Source: Argentina anserina (lineage: Eukaryota > Streptophyta > Magnoliopsida > Rosales > Rosaceae). From it: a stretch of DNA of 64,000 nucleotides. Positions within the stretch are counted from its first letter, which is position 1; every line of letters begins with the position of its first letter. The notes beneath the pieces are model-generated. The model had not been told where the DNA came from and did not search any database. It was given only the letters and a program-made list of their open reading frames with translations. Below are positions 45,930 through 59,184 of the stretch, one piece after another. A program made the position numbers and the translations under genes. Where the stretch lies: the NCBI RefSeq assembly GCF_933775445.1, contig NC_065872.1, positions 10,726,001 through 10,790,000 of the forward strand, in the 5' to 3' direction.

Positions 45930-46140
45930 AAAATGAAAATACCTCAAAACATTCAATATGTCAATTTTAATTTAATTCAGTTTTTTTTAAAAGAAGAAAA
46001 AAGCGGAACCGAACTGAACCGATTGATTCAGTTTTCGGTGTTGCATGTTAAAAAACTATGAACCAAACCGATGTTCAAATTCAATTCAATTCCGGTTCAA
46101 ATCCAAAACCGAACCGAATGGACCGAAGTCCACCCCTAAC
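45930..46140. mobile_element. Transposon-end fragment (AACCGAAC-rich)
   Basis: Repeats of GAACCGAAC and CCAAACCGA end in GAAGTCCACCCCTAAC, the style of terminal regions of many plant hAT-like MITEs. The opposite end is not identified. Confidence 0.35.
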
Positions 46141-46621
46141 ATGAACATGACAAAGGTTGCGTCCTCCAAATTATTCTCCTCAAGACAAAATGTGCATAAA
46201 TTTCACTGAAATTGTTTACAAATGGGTGAAATGGGAATTGGGGAAAGAAAAGATAAAACTACTTAAAGGACCACTCGTCATTCTCGACATAATACCCAAA
46301 AAATGAATGTAGCCAGTTGCCCCAATCCAAATAGCAAGACGAATGATAACCTAATCAAGACAAAATTATCTTTATAATTATCATTTCTGGTTAATTTATC
46401 AGTCATTTTACTAATCCAACAAATAAGTTGAACACTTTTTAAGAAGTTCCTTGCTGTTGTAAAACTATCATGACAGAAGCATGAGTTAGTATACAGAGTG
46501 AACATGCTTTTACAACATATGTAACACATGGATAGGAAGGTTATAACAGGTAGCATGAACAAATGTGGAGTGTATACTGACTCTTCGAGTGCTGCCAAGT
46601 TATTTACTTGATGAGGGGGAG

Positions 46622-49600
46622 CTATTTTGGGGAGGTCAGCCTATTTTCATCTGAATCATGTCTCGAAGAAGCATCTCCACCCATTAATTCCTGGAAACCT
46701 TCAACTTTCACTGGTCGAGCCCTAAGAACACTGGCGTTCCTGCACACATGAGAGTTCTAGAGTTTCAGTGAATGGTCATTCACATGAATGGTTGAAGAAG
46801 TTTATTTCTTCCATCAGATTTTCCTTACTGTGATTGAATTTGTGCAAGTTCTGAAGCAGACGTCTGTCTAAACTGATTCCCTGACTGAGCAGGGACATTT
46901 TGCATTGTAGGATTCGACATTGCAGGAATTTGCTGCTGCCTGAACTGCATTTGTGGATGTCTGTTATTGAAACTGTTGAAGGCATTACTATCCATGGATG
47001 ACTCTGATGGAGCTTCAATCTTGACCTGGACCATTGGTCTGTCTTGTACCATGTCCATGCCTGCACGAGGCGTGGATTGTTGACGTCTTCGCATTCTTTC
47101 TAACTGTTGCTGTTGCTGAAACGACAAATTTTTGGATTGTGCCAATTGCTGTATTTGCTGAATCTGCTGCATTTGCTGCATTGGATGCATCTGTCTCAAT
47201 ATCTATATATTCAAAAGACAGTGAAAATAAAGAAGCATTAGTAATCATGTCATGCTAACAAACTGTGCATAGGTCATCGTTTGGAAATTATTAACTTACT
47301 AAGTGCCTAGACTGTACAAACTTCAGTAGCAATTTGAGAAACCGTGTGACGAGAAATGTAATACAGTCCCAAGAATAAACATCAAGTATGCCGGGTTATA
47401 AACAAACCAGTATAAAGATGTTATCATAAAGGAGACAATTAAAGGGATAATTACTTGTTGGGGTAGCCTAATAGGGTTCTGGTGCTGTGGCTGCATTCCA
47501 TGAATTTGCTGCTGATTTTGTTGATGAAAACTCCGGGAGCCATCCTTTATTTGATCAGCTAAGAGGCCAAAATTACTGACACATAGGGAAAATAGATGAA
47601 GAGGTGTGTCGTAGTGATGGATACTTCAGAACTTGCATTGTATCAGATCTTCCTAATTATATTATAACCCAGATAACTGGCAGGATTTAAAAAGAGTTCA
47701 TAAAGAGGAAATGAGCTAATGTCTAGGAGACTGAATGCATATGGCGCGCACACTCTTCGAAACCTTAATCTTTCACAAAGTAGTAAATGAGTACATTCGG
47801 CCCCAATACAACTATCCTCCATGAGCTAGCAAGTGACCATGTAATCAGCAATTATAAGGCCATGCAACCACAATGTATATGGAAAATAAAATCAGCTATG
47901 ATCAAATTCAAATTTAAACGACTCAACTCATGGATACACTTACCTATATCCCACTGTTTGAAGGAACATCTTCAATAGTTCAATTGCTGAAAACTGCTTT
48001 CTGTAACTATCAGTAAGAACTTTCAAGCTGCTACCCAATTTACGGATATGACAACTTAGCAACTGAGAGAAAACTTCAATTGGAACTTCGGAGGAACCTT
48101 CAAATCCTACATTTGTCAGTATCCGGGCTATAACCTTTTGAGATAACTGCACCGCTTGCTCATGAGTGAGACAACTTTTGTCCCCTGCAGCCTCATTGTT
48201 ACCACGATGTAAGCTTCCTCCTTGATCCATGCTAAGGTATTCAGGTCTTATACCAAGCCTCTCAAGCATAACAGGACTCCTAGTCATTACCTGTGGCAAC
48301 ATGTCAAGAACTCCATAAAATTCAATCTTTGGGTCGTCTTGCTCTCTATTCATATGTGGAAGTGCACTCTCAGGAACACAATTGAACGTAAACATCATTT
48401 CTGGGAAAAACGGTGCATCATGATCAACTGAACTACTACCGTCTATAAGAGAATGTGAATTCTGTGATGCATTTTCTAGTTGAGGGTTTCCATATCCCAC
48501 ATGATAGTCTTCTTTAAATGCTAAACACCTCTTCTTATGCTTCGCGGCAAGCTTAAGATAAGCAGACATCTCCTCTGGAGTACGTTTCTCTGATTCTCGT
48601 TCTGCAGATGACAACCTATGCATTTTGCTAACTCGATGTCTTTCATCAACCTGATCATACCAGGTCTCAGGCAGCTCTTCAATTTTAAATCTCGCTGCCT
48701 TATTTTCAATTTCAGAATCTCCATATCTCAATCCAAAACCAAACCTTGCTTTTGATTGAATCTGCGTGCACAAACATTAAAGAAAAATCATACAGCAACT
48801 CTCCCCCCAGCTTTTATACTCAAAGTTATAGCACCATTCCCTGATTATTCACTCTTACTCCTCAACAATCATTCAGAATACAAAACACAAAAGTCATCAC
48901 AATTCCTGACAAAAAAAAATCATTGCTTCATTCCAATTCTTAAATCAGTTCCCCGGTTTCACTTAGAAAATAAGTTTCCCAAATCCAATTTATTCGCTAA
49001 CATAATCTACGCCGAACGACTCACATTACAACCCATTCTCCCTATTCTACAACTCGAAAATTAAGCTACTCCTAAACATTAAAAAAAAATTGTTTCAAAT
49101 TAATAACTCCACATTTGTTTCCAACTTCAGAAAAATCGGATGAACATTGCACTGGATTTTGTATTATTGACAGGCATGCCAATCAAACTGATTATTACGA
49201 AAGCGAGACAGTAAGTACCTTGGAGGCGTCACGCTGTTGTTGAGCCTGAACTCCTTCAGAACTCTCGAGAGTGGAGTACACGTCATCATCATGCAACTGC
49301 AAATCTGCAACCCGAAATTCACGCAATCAGAACCCCAAAGAATTCAAACAACGACTTCGGAAGCAAACAGAAGACACATACAGTTGGGACTGAGGTTGGA
49401 GACGGAAGAGGAAGTGGAGTCGGGGCGGAGGAAGAGGGAGGCGGCGGCCTTGTCGAAGAGGAGAGCGCGGGCGCGGAGTTGGAGGAGGATCTGAGCCCTA
49501 GATTTGGAGGGGTCGGAACGCATGAAGGACTCCCAGGAGGAAGGGGAGGTGAGGAAGTGGACGAAGGTGGAGTAGGCAGAGTCGCCGAGCCAGGTTCGCC

Positions 49601-49667
49601 ATACGTTGCAGGACTCGAGCTTGCAGGCCAGCTCGTAGCCGCGGCCGTCGTCTCCGAGCAAAGCCAT
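46622..49667 (-). CDS. Histone-fold-like nuclear protein with Gln-rich tail (putative SAGA/TFIID-type subunit)
   Basis: Six exons (49667-49382, 49304-49219, 48761-47944, 47575-47455, 47202-46829, 46739-46622) join in frame at GT-AG sites and give 600 residues. It starts MALLGDDGRGYELACKLE, like a conserved plant protein family of unknown name. Residues about 320-397 (EQAVQLSQKVIARILTNVGF, then VFSQLLSCHI and FSAIELLKMFL) look like the bromodomain-associated histone fold of TAF3/TAF8/SPT7-type proteins. The rest is charged or disordered, with a Gln-rich tail (about 400-490) and a short conserved VKVEGFQELMGGDA end. The likely role is in a transcription co-activator complex; this is inference. 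No catalytic motif is seen. It is single copy here. Confidence 0.88.
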
Positions 49668-49674
49668 TTATTTT

Positions 49675-49690
49675 GGGGGGGGGGGGGGGG
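49675..49690 (-). repeat. 16-base C run just before the start codon
   Basis: Sixteen G on the plus strand (C on the transcript) sit seven bases upstream of the ATG of the histone-fold-like gene, in the 5' untranslated region. The exact length may be unreliable in sequencing. Confidence 0.85.
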
Positions 49691-51929
49691 ACTGAGAATA
49701 ATGACCAAGTTCTCAAACTACAGTTTTCGTGAAAATATAAATTATTTGGGGTCAAATTATAATATTGTAACATAGTTTCATTTAGAAATAATTTGTTTAA
49801 AAGTGAGTAAGATTTTCAATTGTTGAATTATGTAAATAACAAGTGAAAGAATGTTGATGAATAGTGATGGCCTTTGGGGTGAGTGTCATAATTTACTCAA
49901 TTCAAATGGGTGGACTTGGGAATTTCTGGGATTGTGAGCCTAATGGTCTATACTGCTAGGAAGGCTCCGAAGGCATATCAGTACCCATGCCATGACCCCA
50001 TTCTGCAAGGGTGTCTGCCAAGCTGCTAATGCTGAGTTGCTCCTCTGTTCTTGGGTGGCCTTATAACTTATTTTAGCCCAGCCAGCTGCTGCAAATTTTC
50101 TTCCTTTTGCTGGGCAGTGTACGTTTTGTTTCATGTTACTGTTTTGTTCATCTGATCTTGTGTTTGCTGATGACGGGTGGCAGGACCAAAAGTATCACAT
50201 ATTTGGGTATTGCTACTTAAAATATCATGTTTGATTCTGACTAGAAGACATTGGCTTACTAATGAACCTCATGACTTTCTTTAAAACTTTTTTAAATACG
50301 TTTTCCTTCTTTCTTTTTTTAACTATTAAATAACTTATAAGTCGTTACGTTTATTAGTGAAGTTTGAACTCATGATCTCTACGTTATCAGCTATAACTTT
50401 AAGATTTTATTGTAGTATTTTTGATAAATTGTTACAAAATTGGAATGGATAGAGTCGTTGTATTATTTTCTTTTTAATTACTGTGTTATGTATCATTTTG
50501 TTTTTGAAAGATTGATAGAGAACATGTAAAACATAAAAACTCAGAAAATTTTGAGTATACTATCACCATCATATATCTCAAAAAACCGATACAAATAATA
50601 TGAAACCCTATCTTCAATGTTCAAACGGATTTGTCTATGGTCTACCATTGTACTCAATACAACCTGAAATCATGTGATTGACAAATTTTTTTACTTCTCT
50701 GAGTCTACTCATGTAAGTACACGACAGCAGCATGATTACAGGTTGCATGCTATTCAACGTTGCACCGTAGGATTTTCCTATTTAAACTCTCTCCAAGAGT
50801 GAACTTAGAATAACGTCTTATTACTGAATTGTTGTCCCACTTTTGAGTTTGGAGCACCAAAACCAATCACAAACTAGCAATTGAAAGATGAAGTCACATT
50901 ACCTTATAAATTTGTTTCACTTACTCTATGCTTGACTTACAAAAATGCATAGGAGGACGAGGAGGAAGAGGGGACCCAAAAATTTGATATCTTCTAACGA
51001 ATATCAACTGAACTACTTTGAAGTCGACGTCAAGAATCAAGAGAATTCAGTTAAACGCACTTCTCTAACTGAAGTGACATCCTTGGTGAGGTTGGTGGGT
51101 TTCGGGTTTTGCAGATTAACGGGTTACTAAACCCATAACGCTTCTGCACTAGCTTTACCAATCCATTATTTCTTAATTTGCTTACGATGGAGACAACTTC
51201 CGGATATATTGATTAACGAATATGGTTGCACTGCTGTATCTGCTGCCTCGGCCATGACAAAGAAAATGGGGTACTGCCCTTGTTGAATTTTTGGGACTCT
51301 TCTTCTCACTCCTGTAACTAAATTCATTTTCATTAGAAAAGTAAACGATCGATCAATTTCTTGTTGGGCGAGTTATAACTAACAAGATAATGACTTGCAT
51401 TGGAAGGCAACTGTACGACAGTGTCAATAGATCACTATCAGTGCATGGATAGATGTCTTCTCCTGATAGTTCGGCACTTTCCAAATGTGTTTTAGACCTC
51501 CGTTCCGTCCCGTTCCTATGAATTTCGGGACGGGTTCGGGACGGGATCGGGATTTCCGTTTTTTATGCCCACCCCTATTCATTTTTATTCATAATCGATA
51601 CGATTTGAAGCAGTAACCATAATGAAAATGTTCATATATATATGTTTGATTTGGACTGCATGTACCAATTTTCATATGAACAATTCGCATCCTCATATTT
51701 CTGTTGCGGCACAACCTTGAACCTCCTATAGTGCTATCGTACGTAACTACGTATCATGCAACTTCTTCATCTTAATCATGCAAAAGCTTTTTAAGTTTTT
51801 AACTGTGTTAGGAAAGAATTTATGTTAAGCGTACGTTCAACATTAGCATGACTCATGCATTTTGTAGTACAAAACAATTATGGGATAACATGATCATGAA
51901 TTGACACCAACCAGTATACCAATCTCAAA
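49691..51929. other. Intergenic, no gene recognised
   Basis: Contains the 5' side and probable promoter of the minus-strand gene ending at 49667. A 90-base GGGACGGGTTCGGGACGGGA-type hAT-end-like piece lies at 51490-51580. Frames at 49940-50134 and 50945-51130 are short and unsupported. Confidence 0.4.
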
Positions 51930-52700
51930 CCAAGGACTAAAATATCGGCGAGAACGGAAGTATCGAGGTCCGAAAATTGGAAATTTCGGGAAAATATCGA
52001 TTTCAAAACAAATATTGATAAAATTGGTGGAAACTTGAAGAAAAACATGAAATTATAAATGAAACTTTCAGAGATGATTCAAATAATCATTATCTATTAT
52101 ATTTCATACGGTAATCTTGTACAAATACTACTCTATAGAAAGTACTAGCAATTTTTTTATGAAATAGTTGAGAATTCTTTAAAAATATTACTTTTAACAT
52201 CTCTTGTTTTTATGCATATTATATTGAACACGAAATTACATGATTGTTTTAAAAAGATCTATGAGGTACAAAATATTTATTGTCTTTGTCGTCTCCTTGA
52301 GTAGAGCCCCGAGTATATTGTACAACGATTGAACAATGCATCCAAAATGAATGTATTCATAGTAATTTTATTTTTATAAAGTAGTTAAAAATAGCCTTAT
52401 AGGTGAATAATTAAATGTAGGGAAAAAATATAGTAAACTTAGTTGAGATTGGTAATATCTAAATTTTTAGTTTTCCTGATTTATATGGAAGTATATTTTA
52501 TAAAGATCCATTAGTGAACACAAAGTAAGCTTAGTCGAGTTGGCTAAGTCTTTGAGTTTCATTTGGATGGAACTGGGTCATGGCAATATATCATGCTGGT
52601 CAAAATCAAATTTTGTCAGATATCGTGACATTTCGAAAATACCTTGATATTTCGGGAAATTTCCAATATTTCGGACGAAACTTTCTCTGTACAGTAAGGA
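51930..52700. mobile_element. ATATCGG-type inverted-repeat element
   Basis: The left side (AAATATCGGCGAGAACGG, TTGGAAATTTCGGG) and right side (GATATTTCGGGAAATTTCC, AATATTTCGGACG) are rough inverted counterparts. Such ends are common in non-coding plant DNA transposons. Boundaries and duplication were not fixed. Confidence 0.4.
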
Positions 52701-53793
52701 TATATCCTGATCTGAGAAAAACAAAATTATCGCATTCATGTTAAGTGTTGAAAATTGCTAAATACTCCTATTTAAAAGGTTAAAAGTCCATATATGAATC
52801 TTGGAAAATAAAGAGATCTCGGTTTATATACATAAAATAAAGAGTAGCGATTGGCCTCCCTCAAGAATTTAGGGTTTTAGCACCGAAATCATCACTCGAG
52901 TATTACTTATTGTTACTTTTCTTTAGCAGAAGATAGAAAAGTACCAATTCAGTTGTTACTGAAGTTTCTGATTAATTACATGCACATCATGCATATAATC
53001 CCTTATCTAATTTTGTTGTTCGGCTGAACCACTTTCAGAATGACTATGAAGAACCCAGCTACTTTATGTTCCAGAAACCAAACCACTACATGATAATTCT
53101 CACTTTTCACATGTAAACAACTAATTGCTTCAATTCGATCTCCATAAGAAGCTATCTTAACGAAGCATTTCTCTTGTCGGATCATGAACGCCATCAATAT
53201 AGTCGTGCATTGAAGTGCCTCCTTGTCTAATACATGATCAACAAAACCACCTCATGACGTGAATTAAACATGATTACTTGGTCTCTGCTTTACTTTGCTC
53301 ACAGAAAATGAAATAATTAACATCATGTGTCATTGTGATGTGCTTGAAACTTGAACCACTACTGATCTATCTAAAAAGAAGGCTGAGGACAAAAGGTTTA
53401 ATTTTGTCCACCACCTAAACCATCCACACTTACATCATTCGTTTCATTACTATCATCCTGTCTCCTTGAGGATAACGTAAGTGTTAAATTAGACACATGA
53501 ATATTTCTACAAAAATATAATTACCATTGCATGCTCTTATGTTTTAACACAGATGATAGTAACAGGTCTGGTTGTAAGAAAAATAAAACATTGTTCTTAT
53601 ACATGCTTTATATTTATGAGGAATTTGTTTTGCGCGGTGTCAATTTTGATAAATTTAATAATCTTCGAAAGTAAATTACACTATAACGTAAGACATCAAG
53701 ATTAGCCATAGTGCTGAGAAAGATAGAAGATAAAATAAAATAAGCTCAGAATTGGGCACAACATAACATGAAGAAATATATACATGTATTATA
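52701..53793. other. Intergenic, nothing recognised
   Basis: AT-rich with no supported frame (53003-53197 is short and lacks any motif). Confidence 0.4.
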
Positions 53794-53801
53794 TATATGG
53801 G

Positions 53802-55172
53802 CAGTGGCGGATCCAGAAATTTGAGTTCGGGTGGGCTTGAGTTTTTTATGAAACGAAAAAAAAAATATGAAAAATCTCGGCGGTGTGAGAGACTTATATT
53901 AAGTGGGAAAAAAGTGCACTTTGAGGGATCCTTACTCATTAATACAATATAAGAATAAACTAAGTAAATCTAATCCTAAAGTTCGATAAATTTTCAAAGT
54001 CATAGATCACCATCTCATTGTCAACAAAATCAACATACTATTTTTTAGAATCATCCAGTAGATTGACTGGAGACTCTAAAGGCAATGGTGCATCATCAAA
54101 GTTTGGAGAAGCTACAGAAGGAGTAGAAATTAGATTTGAACTTGAAGATGAGGCATTAGTTATTGGATACCATCTAGTAAGATTTTTACATTGCTTTGAC
54201 TTCGACATTGAATCAGACAATTTATTAGAGACTACCTACAGATTAAGAAACAATGCTTATATTAGACAAAATGTAACAAACATGCAAACACAATAGCAAG
54301 GCAAACACAACGGCAGGGCAAACACAGTAGCAAGCCAAATACAAAACTCCATCTTAATTGTGAATTTGTAATAGAAGTAATATAACCTAAAACTAAAATT
54401 AAATTACTGTAAATTAATAAGAAGTATAAATTTTAGCAATAATCATTTAACAAAGCTTAGAGTTCATACAAAAAAAAGCATAATCAAATTCTCAATTTAG
54501 TATTTGAAATCAATACACCATTGTTTGATTTGTCACTCCATGCCTGACTTTGTCCAGCCTCCAGAGACTCTAAGTAAAAACCAAAGTACCCAGTAAGATT
54601 ATAAACAAATTAAAACATAATCAAGTCAAATAAGAAAACCCAATTGAAAATAATCTTATATAAACTTACAAATTGTTGATGAAGTATGAGAGAGTGAGGT
54701 GTATAATTGAATGCGCAATAGTAATGGAGAGACTAAGAGGGAGGTGAGATTTTGAATCTTTGATGGAATGAAGGAGATTTGGAGAATGCACTGAAGTGAG
54801 CAGTTGATAGAGAGTGGTGGACTGAGATAATTGAGAAAATTGAGAGTTATATCGGAAAGGATAAAGAAGAGTGAGAGTATTAGTGATTTAGTGTAGTACC
54901 AAGCAGTTGATAGAGAGTGATGGACTGAGAGAACTTAGAATTATATCAGGAAGAATATAGAGAGTGAGTGTTAGTGATTTAGTGTATTACCAAACAGTTG
55001 ATAAAAAATGAGAGACTGAGAGAACTTAGAAATTATATCGGGAAGAATATAAAGAGTAGAGTATTAGTGATTTAGTGTAATAACAAAAAATATATATATA
55101 CCTAAGTTTTTTTTTTCTCAAAATTATGGGGTGGGCTTGAGCCCCCTAGCTCTTGCCTTGCATCCGCCGCTG
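53802..55172. mobile_element. hAT-like non-autonomous element, 1371 bp
   Basis: The ends are CAGTGGCGGATCC and, on the opposite strand, CAGCGGCGGATGC. They are flanked by an exact 8-base duplication TATATGGG (53794-53801 and 55173-55180). These are hAT features and fix both ends. Just inside, GGGTGGGCTTGAG occurs at both sides. No transposase is present. The plus-strand frame at 54018-54296 (92 codons) is not recognised. A three-unit tandem repeat lies at 54801-55083. Confidence 0.85.
54801..55083 (+). repeat. Three-copy tandem repeat, 91-103 bp
   Basis: CAGTTGAT(A)GAGAG..., GAGAACTTAGAA and AGTATTAGTGATTTAGTGTA recur in order, with units starting at 54801, 54904 and 54995. Confidence 0.85.
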
Positions 55173-55180
55173 TATATGGG

Positions 55181-56288
55181 GTTTGGCTGCAGTGCCTTAA
55201 CGTACGTACTGGAAGTCGTTTGACTTGACTCGAGTTTGATTTCAATGATTTGTATGATTACATTGTTAAACTTTTAACCAGACAAATAGAAGATTCATAT
55301 ATGTCATTATTCTCTTCACAATATATTTAGATTTTAAAAAGTCAAAACAATATCATAACCCAGTTGAGAATCCAATTCTAGATGTGTACATATATAAAAC
55401 CTGGCATGGGGGCTGAACAAATAAGAGAATGTTTCGCAGTTTGCATCTGTGAATACTGAATTGTATAATGTAAACGAGACAAAATACTAGTACTAGCTAG
55501 CTACTCTTTCCAACTTATACGCAAATAATACTAAATCGTCCAACTGATAACTAATCGGATTGCTTATTAGACTAACTAGTGATTTACAGTCCTAAGCATT
55601 GGCCTCATTTTTGTTTTAGCTCATAATTTTTGTTCTTTAATTTTCTGAAGATTCATTGCGCTCTTCTTGATTATATACATACATACATACATACATACAT
55701 AAATACAAGCTAAATTAATCAATTGATTTATATATTTAGAAAAATATCATGCATATTTCATAATCAAGTGATAAGCCACACACACTTTCAAAACATTGTC
55801 GTTTTGTTAGGTGTCTAGCGACATTAACTGTTTCTATGTCGTATATCTTAACTGAAATCATCACCATGAGGTTTTAATTTTGTCTGACAACTCTGAATCT
55901 ATAATCAATCCGTGTTTTTTTACCTGAATCATCAACGTGTTTTTTTCATTCATTTTATTCCACGTATTGAATGTAAAAAACAATAAATCCGTTTTAACAT
56001 TCGACATTCCACATTTTACGAGTGCACTATATTTGCGGTTTCGACATCGACACTTTTTAAATTTCACCTACCCCAAGCCGCAGAAGAGTGGATAAGAACT
56101 TCAAAAAATAGGTGTTTTTTTTCCTTGTTTTGACCTGAGAATCTAAACTTTCCTGACCATCCATCACGGCAAAAATCACGCGCGCGAAAAGCAACGGGTG
56201 AGATTCCCTCCTTGGCAAGACGCACGTAGAAATTGAATTCTATTGTGAATGTTTTTGGTAGCATATATCCAGACAGTTGAGGAAGGTG
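55181..56288. other. Intergenic, with an (ATAC) microsatellite
   Basis: Six to seven CATA/ATAC units lie at 55676-55701. The rest is AT-rich and leads into the kinase promoter. The minus-strand frames at 55861-56264 have no recognised domain. Confidence 0.45.
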
Positions 56289-56296
56289 TATAAATA
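56289..56296 (+). promoter_or_regulatory. TATA box of the kinase gene
   Basis: GTATAAATATAG is a strong TATA box about 355 bases before the ATG. A CT-rich leader (56400-56520), usual for plant 5' untranslated regions, lies between. Confidence 0.5.
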
Positions 56297-56651
56297 TAGC
56301 ATGATATAGTTATATACTGCAATCAATCTCTGTAAACCTTTTAAGGAGAATTGATTAGCTTGCTTCATCAGGTCCTCCCAAGAAATAACTAACTCCCGAA
56401 GATATACCATTTTCTAAACTTGCCCTCTATATCTTCCTATCTCGATCTCTTCCTCACCCTTTTCGCCTCTGTTGTTCTTGATCCCCCTCCCTACAGAAGC
56501 CAGTTGCTAATGTAGTGGGGGTGTTTGTTTCCTTTTGTTTTTGTTGAAGACTCTTCTTTCTGGGTTTAGAGGGTCCTGGTCTTAGTGATTGATCTCTTAG
56601 ACCGTTTGGATTCCGCAGATTGTTATTTGGGAAACCCAGGAAGCCTAAACC

Positions 56652-59184
56652 ATGGCAGTGGAAGGTACGTCATATCATCCCTCTCATTTCTCTCTATTAT
56701 TTCTCAGGTATTGAGAACTGAAGATAATTAACAGGAAAAACGAACAGTGTATTTGAAAATGTGGAACAGAGGATTGAAACATAAATGTAAATGTGTGATT
56801 GACATTGTTATTGATTATACAGAGTTGGTGAGGGAAACGAAAGGAAAAGCAGAGATAGGAAACGCAGAAGATGCAGAGATACAATCCCAAGATGACCAGA
56901 AGAAAGCAGAGTTGTGCGAGCAGGAGCCTTCACCTAGGGGTGTATTGGAAGCCATTGGTACGGACTCGGACAGTAGCAGCAGCTGTGCGTCGTCGTTTTC
57001 TTCAGAGAGGCCACCGCTAGCCCAGCAGCGCACGCTGGTGCGTGACATCAGCAATGGATTGCAATGGAACAAAGGGAAGGAGATGTTTGATGTCTTGAGG
57101 AAGAAGTCAGCGAGGAGATTCTCTACAATTCCATTGCTGGGAACTAGCTATGAATTGTCGAGGAGCAAGTTGAGGAGGAGATTGGCAAGGATTTGGAGCA
57201 CCGACGAGGATGGGGAGGATAATGAGGAAGGGAGACCCGATTGCGAAGGATATCTGGCTTTGAAACCCTCGTGGAGGAACTTTGATTATGCAGAGCTTGC
57301 TATTGCTACCGCCAATTTCAAGCCTGGTAAGAATGACAGCATCATTTTTACCTGATTTGTATAGTACTATTAGTTTGAACTTTGAACATGAAATAAAAAA
57401 CCAGTAATTGATGTATTTTTCATGTGAATTTTCCGGCGTATGTTGACTGAATGAACCTAACGTGAAAGCAATTGTGGTTGGTATTGATATTGACTTTGCG
57501 TTTTGTTAGACCCCATCTTGAACTTTTGCATTTTCTGTTTCTTCTGATGTTTTGACAGCCAGAACTTCTTTTACCTGATTTTGTTTTACTGCAATCAGGT
57601 GTGGGAATAATTTCACCTTTTGGTATCTTGGTTAATTTGTTGTGTTGTGATTGTATAATGCCTGGCAGATAACTTAATAGGGAAAGGTGGGCAAGCAGAA
57701 GTTTACAAGGGAATCTTAAACAATGGCGAAGTTATAGCAGTAAAGAGGCTAATGAAGAAAGAAAAAGAGACAGAAAAGGAGGACAGAATTGGTGATTTCT
57801 TAGCAGAGCTTGGGGTAATTGCGCATATCAGCCACCCGAATGCTGCTAAATTGCTCGGATTTGGCATCGACGGGGGTTTGCACCTAGTTCTTCAGTTTTC
57901 ACCACATGGCAGCTTAGCTTCCCTACTATTTGGTGCTCTACTTGTCCCGTTAATCTTCACGCGATTATTTCACATAACTTTTGCTAATGAAAGATGTTCT
58001 GCAACTCAGGTTCAGAGAAAATTATGGAATGGAATATAAGGTTTAAGGTAGCAGTTGGCGTAGCAGAAGGGTTACGATATCTCCATCATGATTGTCACAG
58101 GCGCATCATCCATAGAGACATCAAGGCATCCAATATATTACTGTCCGAAGATTTTGAGGCTCAGGTATTCTAGTTGTTCTTCAAGATACTCATATTACTA
58201 TTACTTTCAGATGCTCATATATAGATGTAATATATTTCACTGTCACAAGCAGATATCTGACTTCGGACTAGCAAAGTGGCTCCCGGAGAAATGGACTCAT
58301 CATGTTGTATTCCCCATTGAAGGCACATTCGGGTTAGTAAGTAGATTCAGTTGCTTGTTTGTTACATTTTTTTGCTCTGATATGCTTCTGTTAGAACTCT
58401 TTTGTGCTTATGGATATCCAAATTTTCCAGATACTTGTCTCCAGAGTACTTTATGCATGGAATCGTCGACGAGAAAACTGATGTGTTTGCATATGGAGTT
58501 CTATTACTAGAGATCATAACAGGACGTCGTGCAGTTGACAATAGTAAACAAAGCCTTGTGATATGGGTATGAATTTACTCTGCCAAACCTTAACATGTTT
58601 ACTGTCTCATCCAATATCAAATCACTTTAGCCGTATCAAAATTCCTCGTCTTCATCATTCAGGAAGATGGACAATATTTTCTACGACCTTAGTCTGCTAA
58701 AATTTGTATTGAGCAGTGTAGTTATGAATTCAGGCATGATAATCTATTGAGAGTTGATTAACCATTCCTGTGTTTCCACAGGCAAAACCACTTCTGGATT
58801 CGGGCAATATGAAGGAACTAGCAGATCCTCGATTAGAAGATAACTATGATCCGGTAGAGATGAAAAGAATCATGACTGTAGCTTCAATGTGCATTCGTCA
58901 TCAATCCACTAGACGTCCATACATGACTCGGGTATGAATTTCTTCTTTGAATTTGGTTATGTTGTTTTCCAAAATAACTAAACCTGCAAGTTTGACAGAC
59001 AAACTTTCTACGAGTGTAGGTAGTGAAAATACTGGAGGGTGAGGATCCAAATGGAGAACAGTTGAAAACGAAGTCTACACAAGTGAGATCAGTCGTCTTG
59101 GATGCTTGTGACGTTGAAGATTATACCTGTTCTAACTATCTCAGCGACCTAAATCGCCATCGGGCACTAGTAATGGATCAGTAG
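56652..59184 (+). CDS. Receptor-like cytoplasmic Ser/Thr kinase, RBK type (RLCK VI)
   Basis: Eight exons (56652-56664, 56823-57326, 57669-57932, 58010-58164, 58253-58332, 58431-58566, 58782-58931, 59020-59184) join in frame and give 488 residues. There is no signal peptide or membrane segment, so it acts in the cytosol. The N-terminal 170 residues are Ser-rich and basic ([22 protein letters not shown]), as in ROP-binding kinases RBK1/RBK2. The kinase domain has the glycine loop [11 protein letters not shown], Lys198 (AVKRL), Glu219, [11 protein letters not shown] with Asp297 and an Arg before it (RD kinase), DFG at 315-317 and SPE. All key residues are present. ROP binding is inferred from the family. 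The gene looks complete and functional. Confidence 0.95.

Noticed and set aside
47034..47258. A plus-strand frame opposite the Gln-rich exon
   Set aside because: Antisense of CAG/CAA-rich coding sequence; not a gene.
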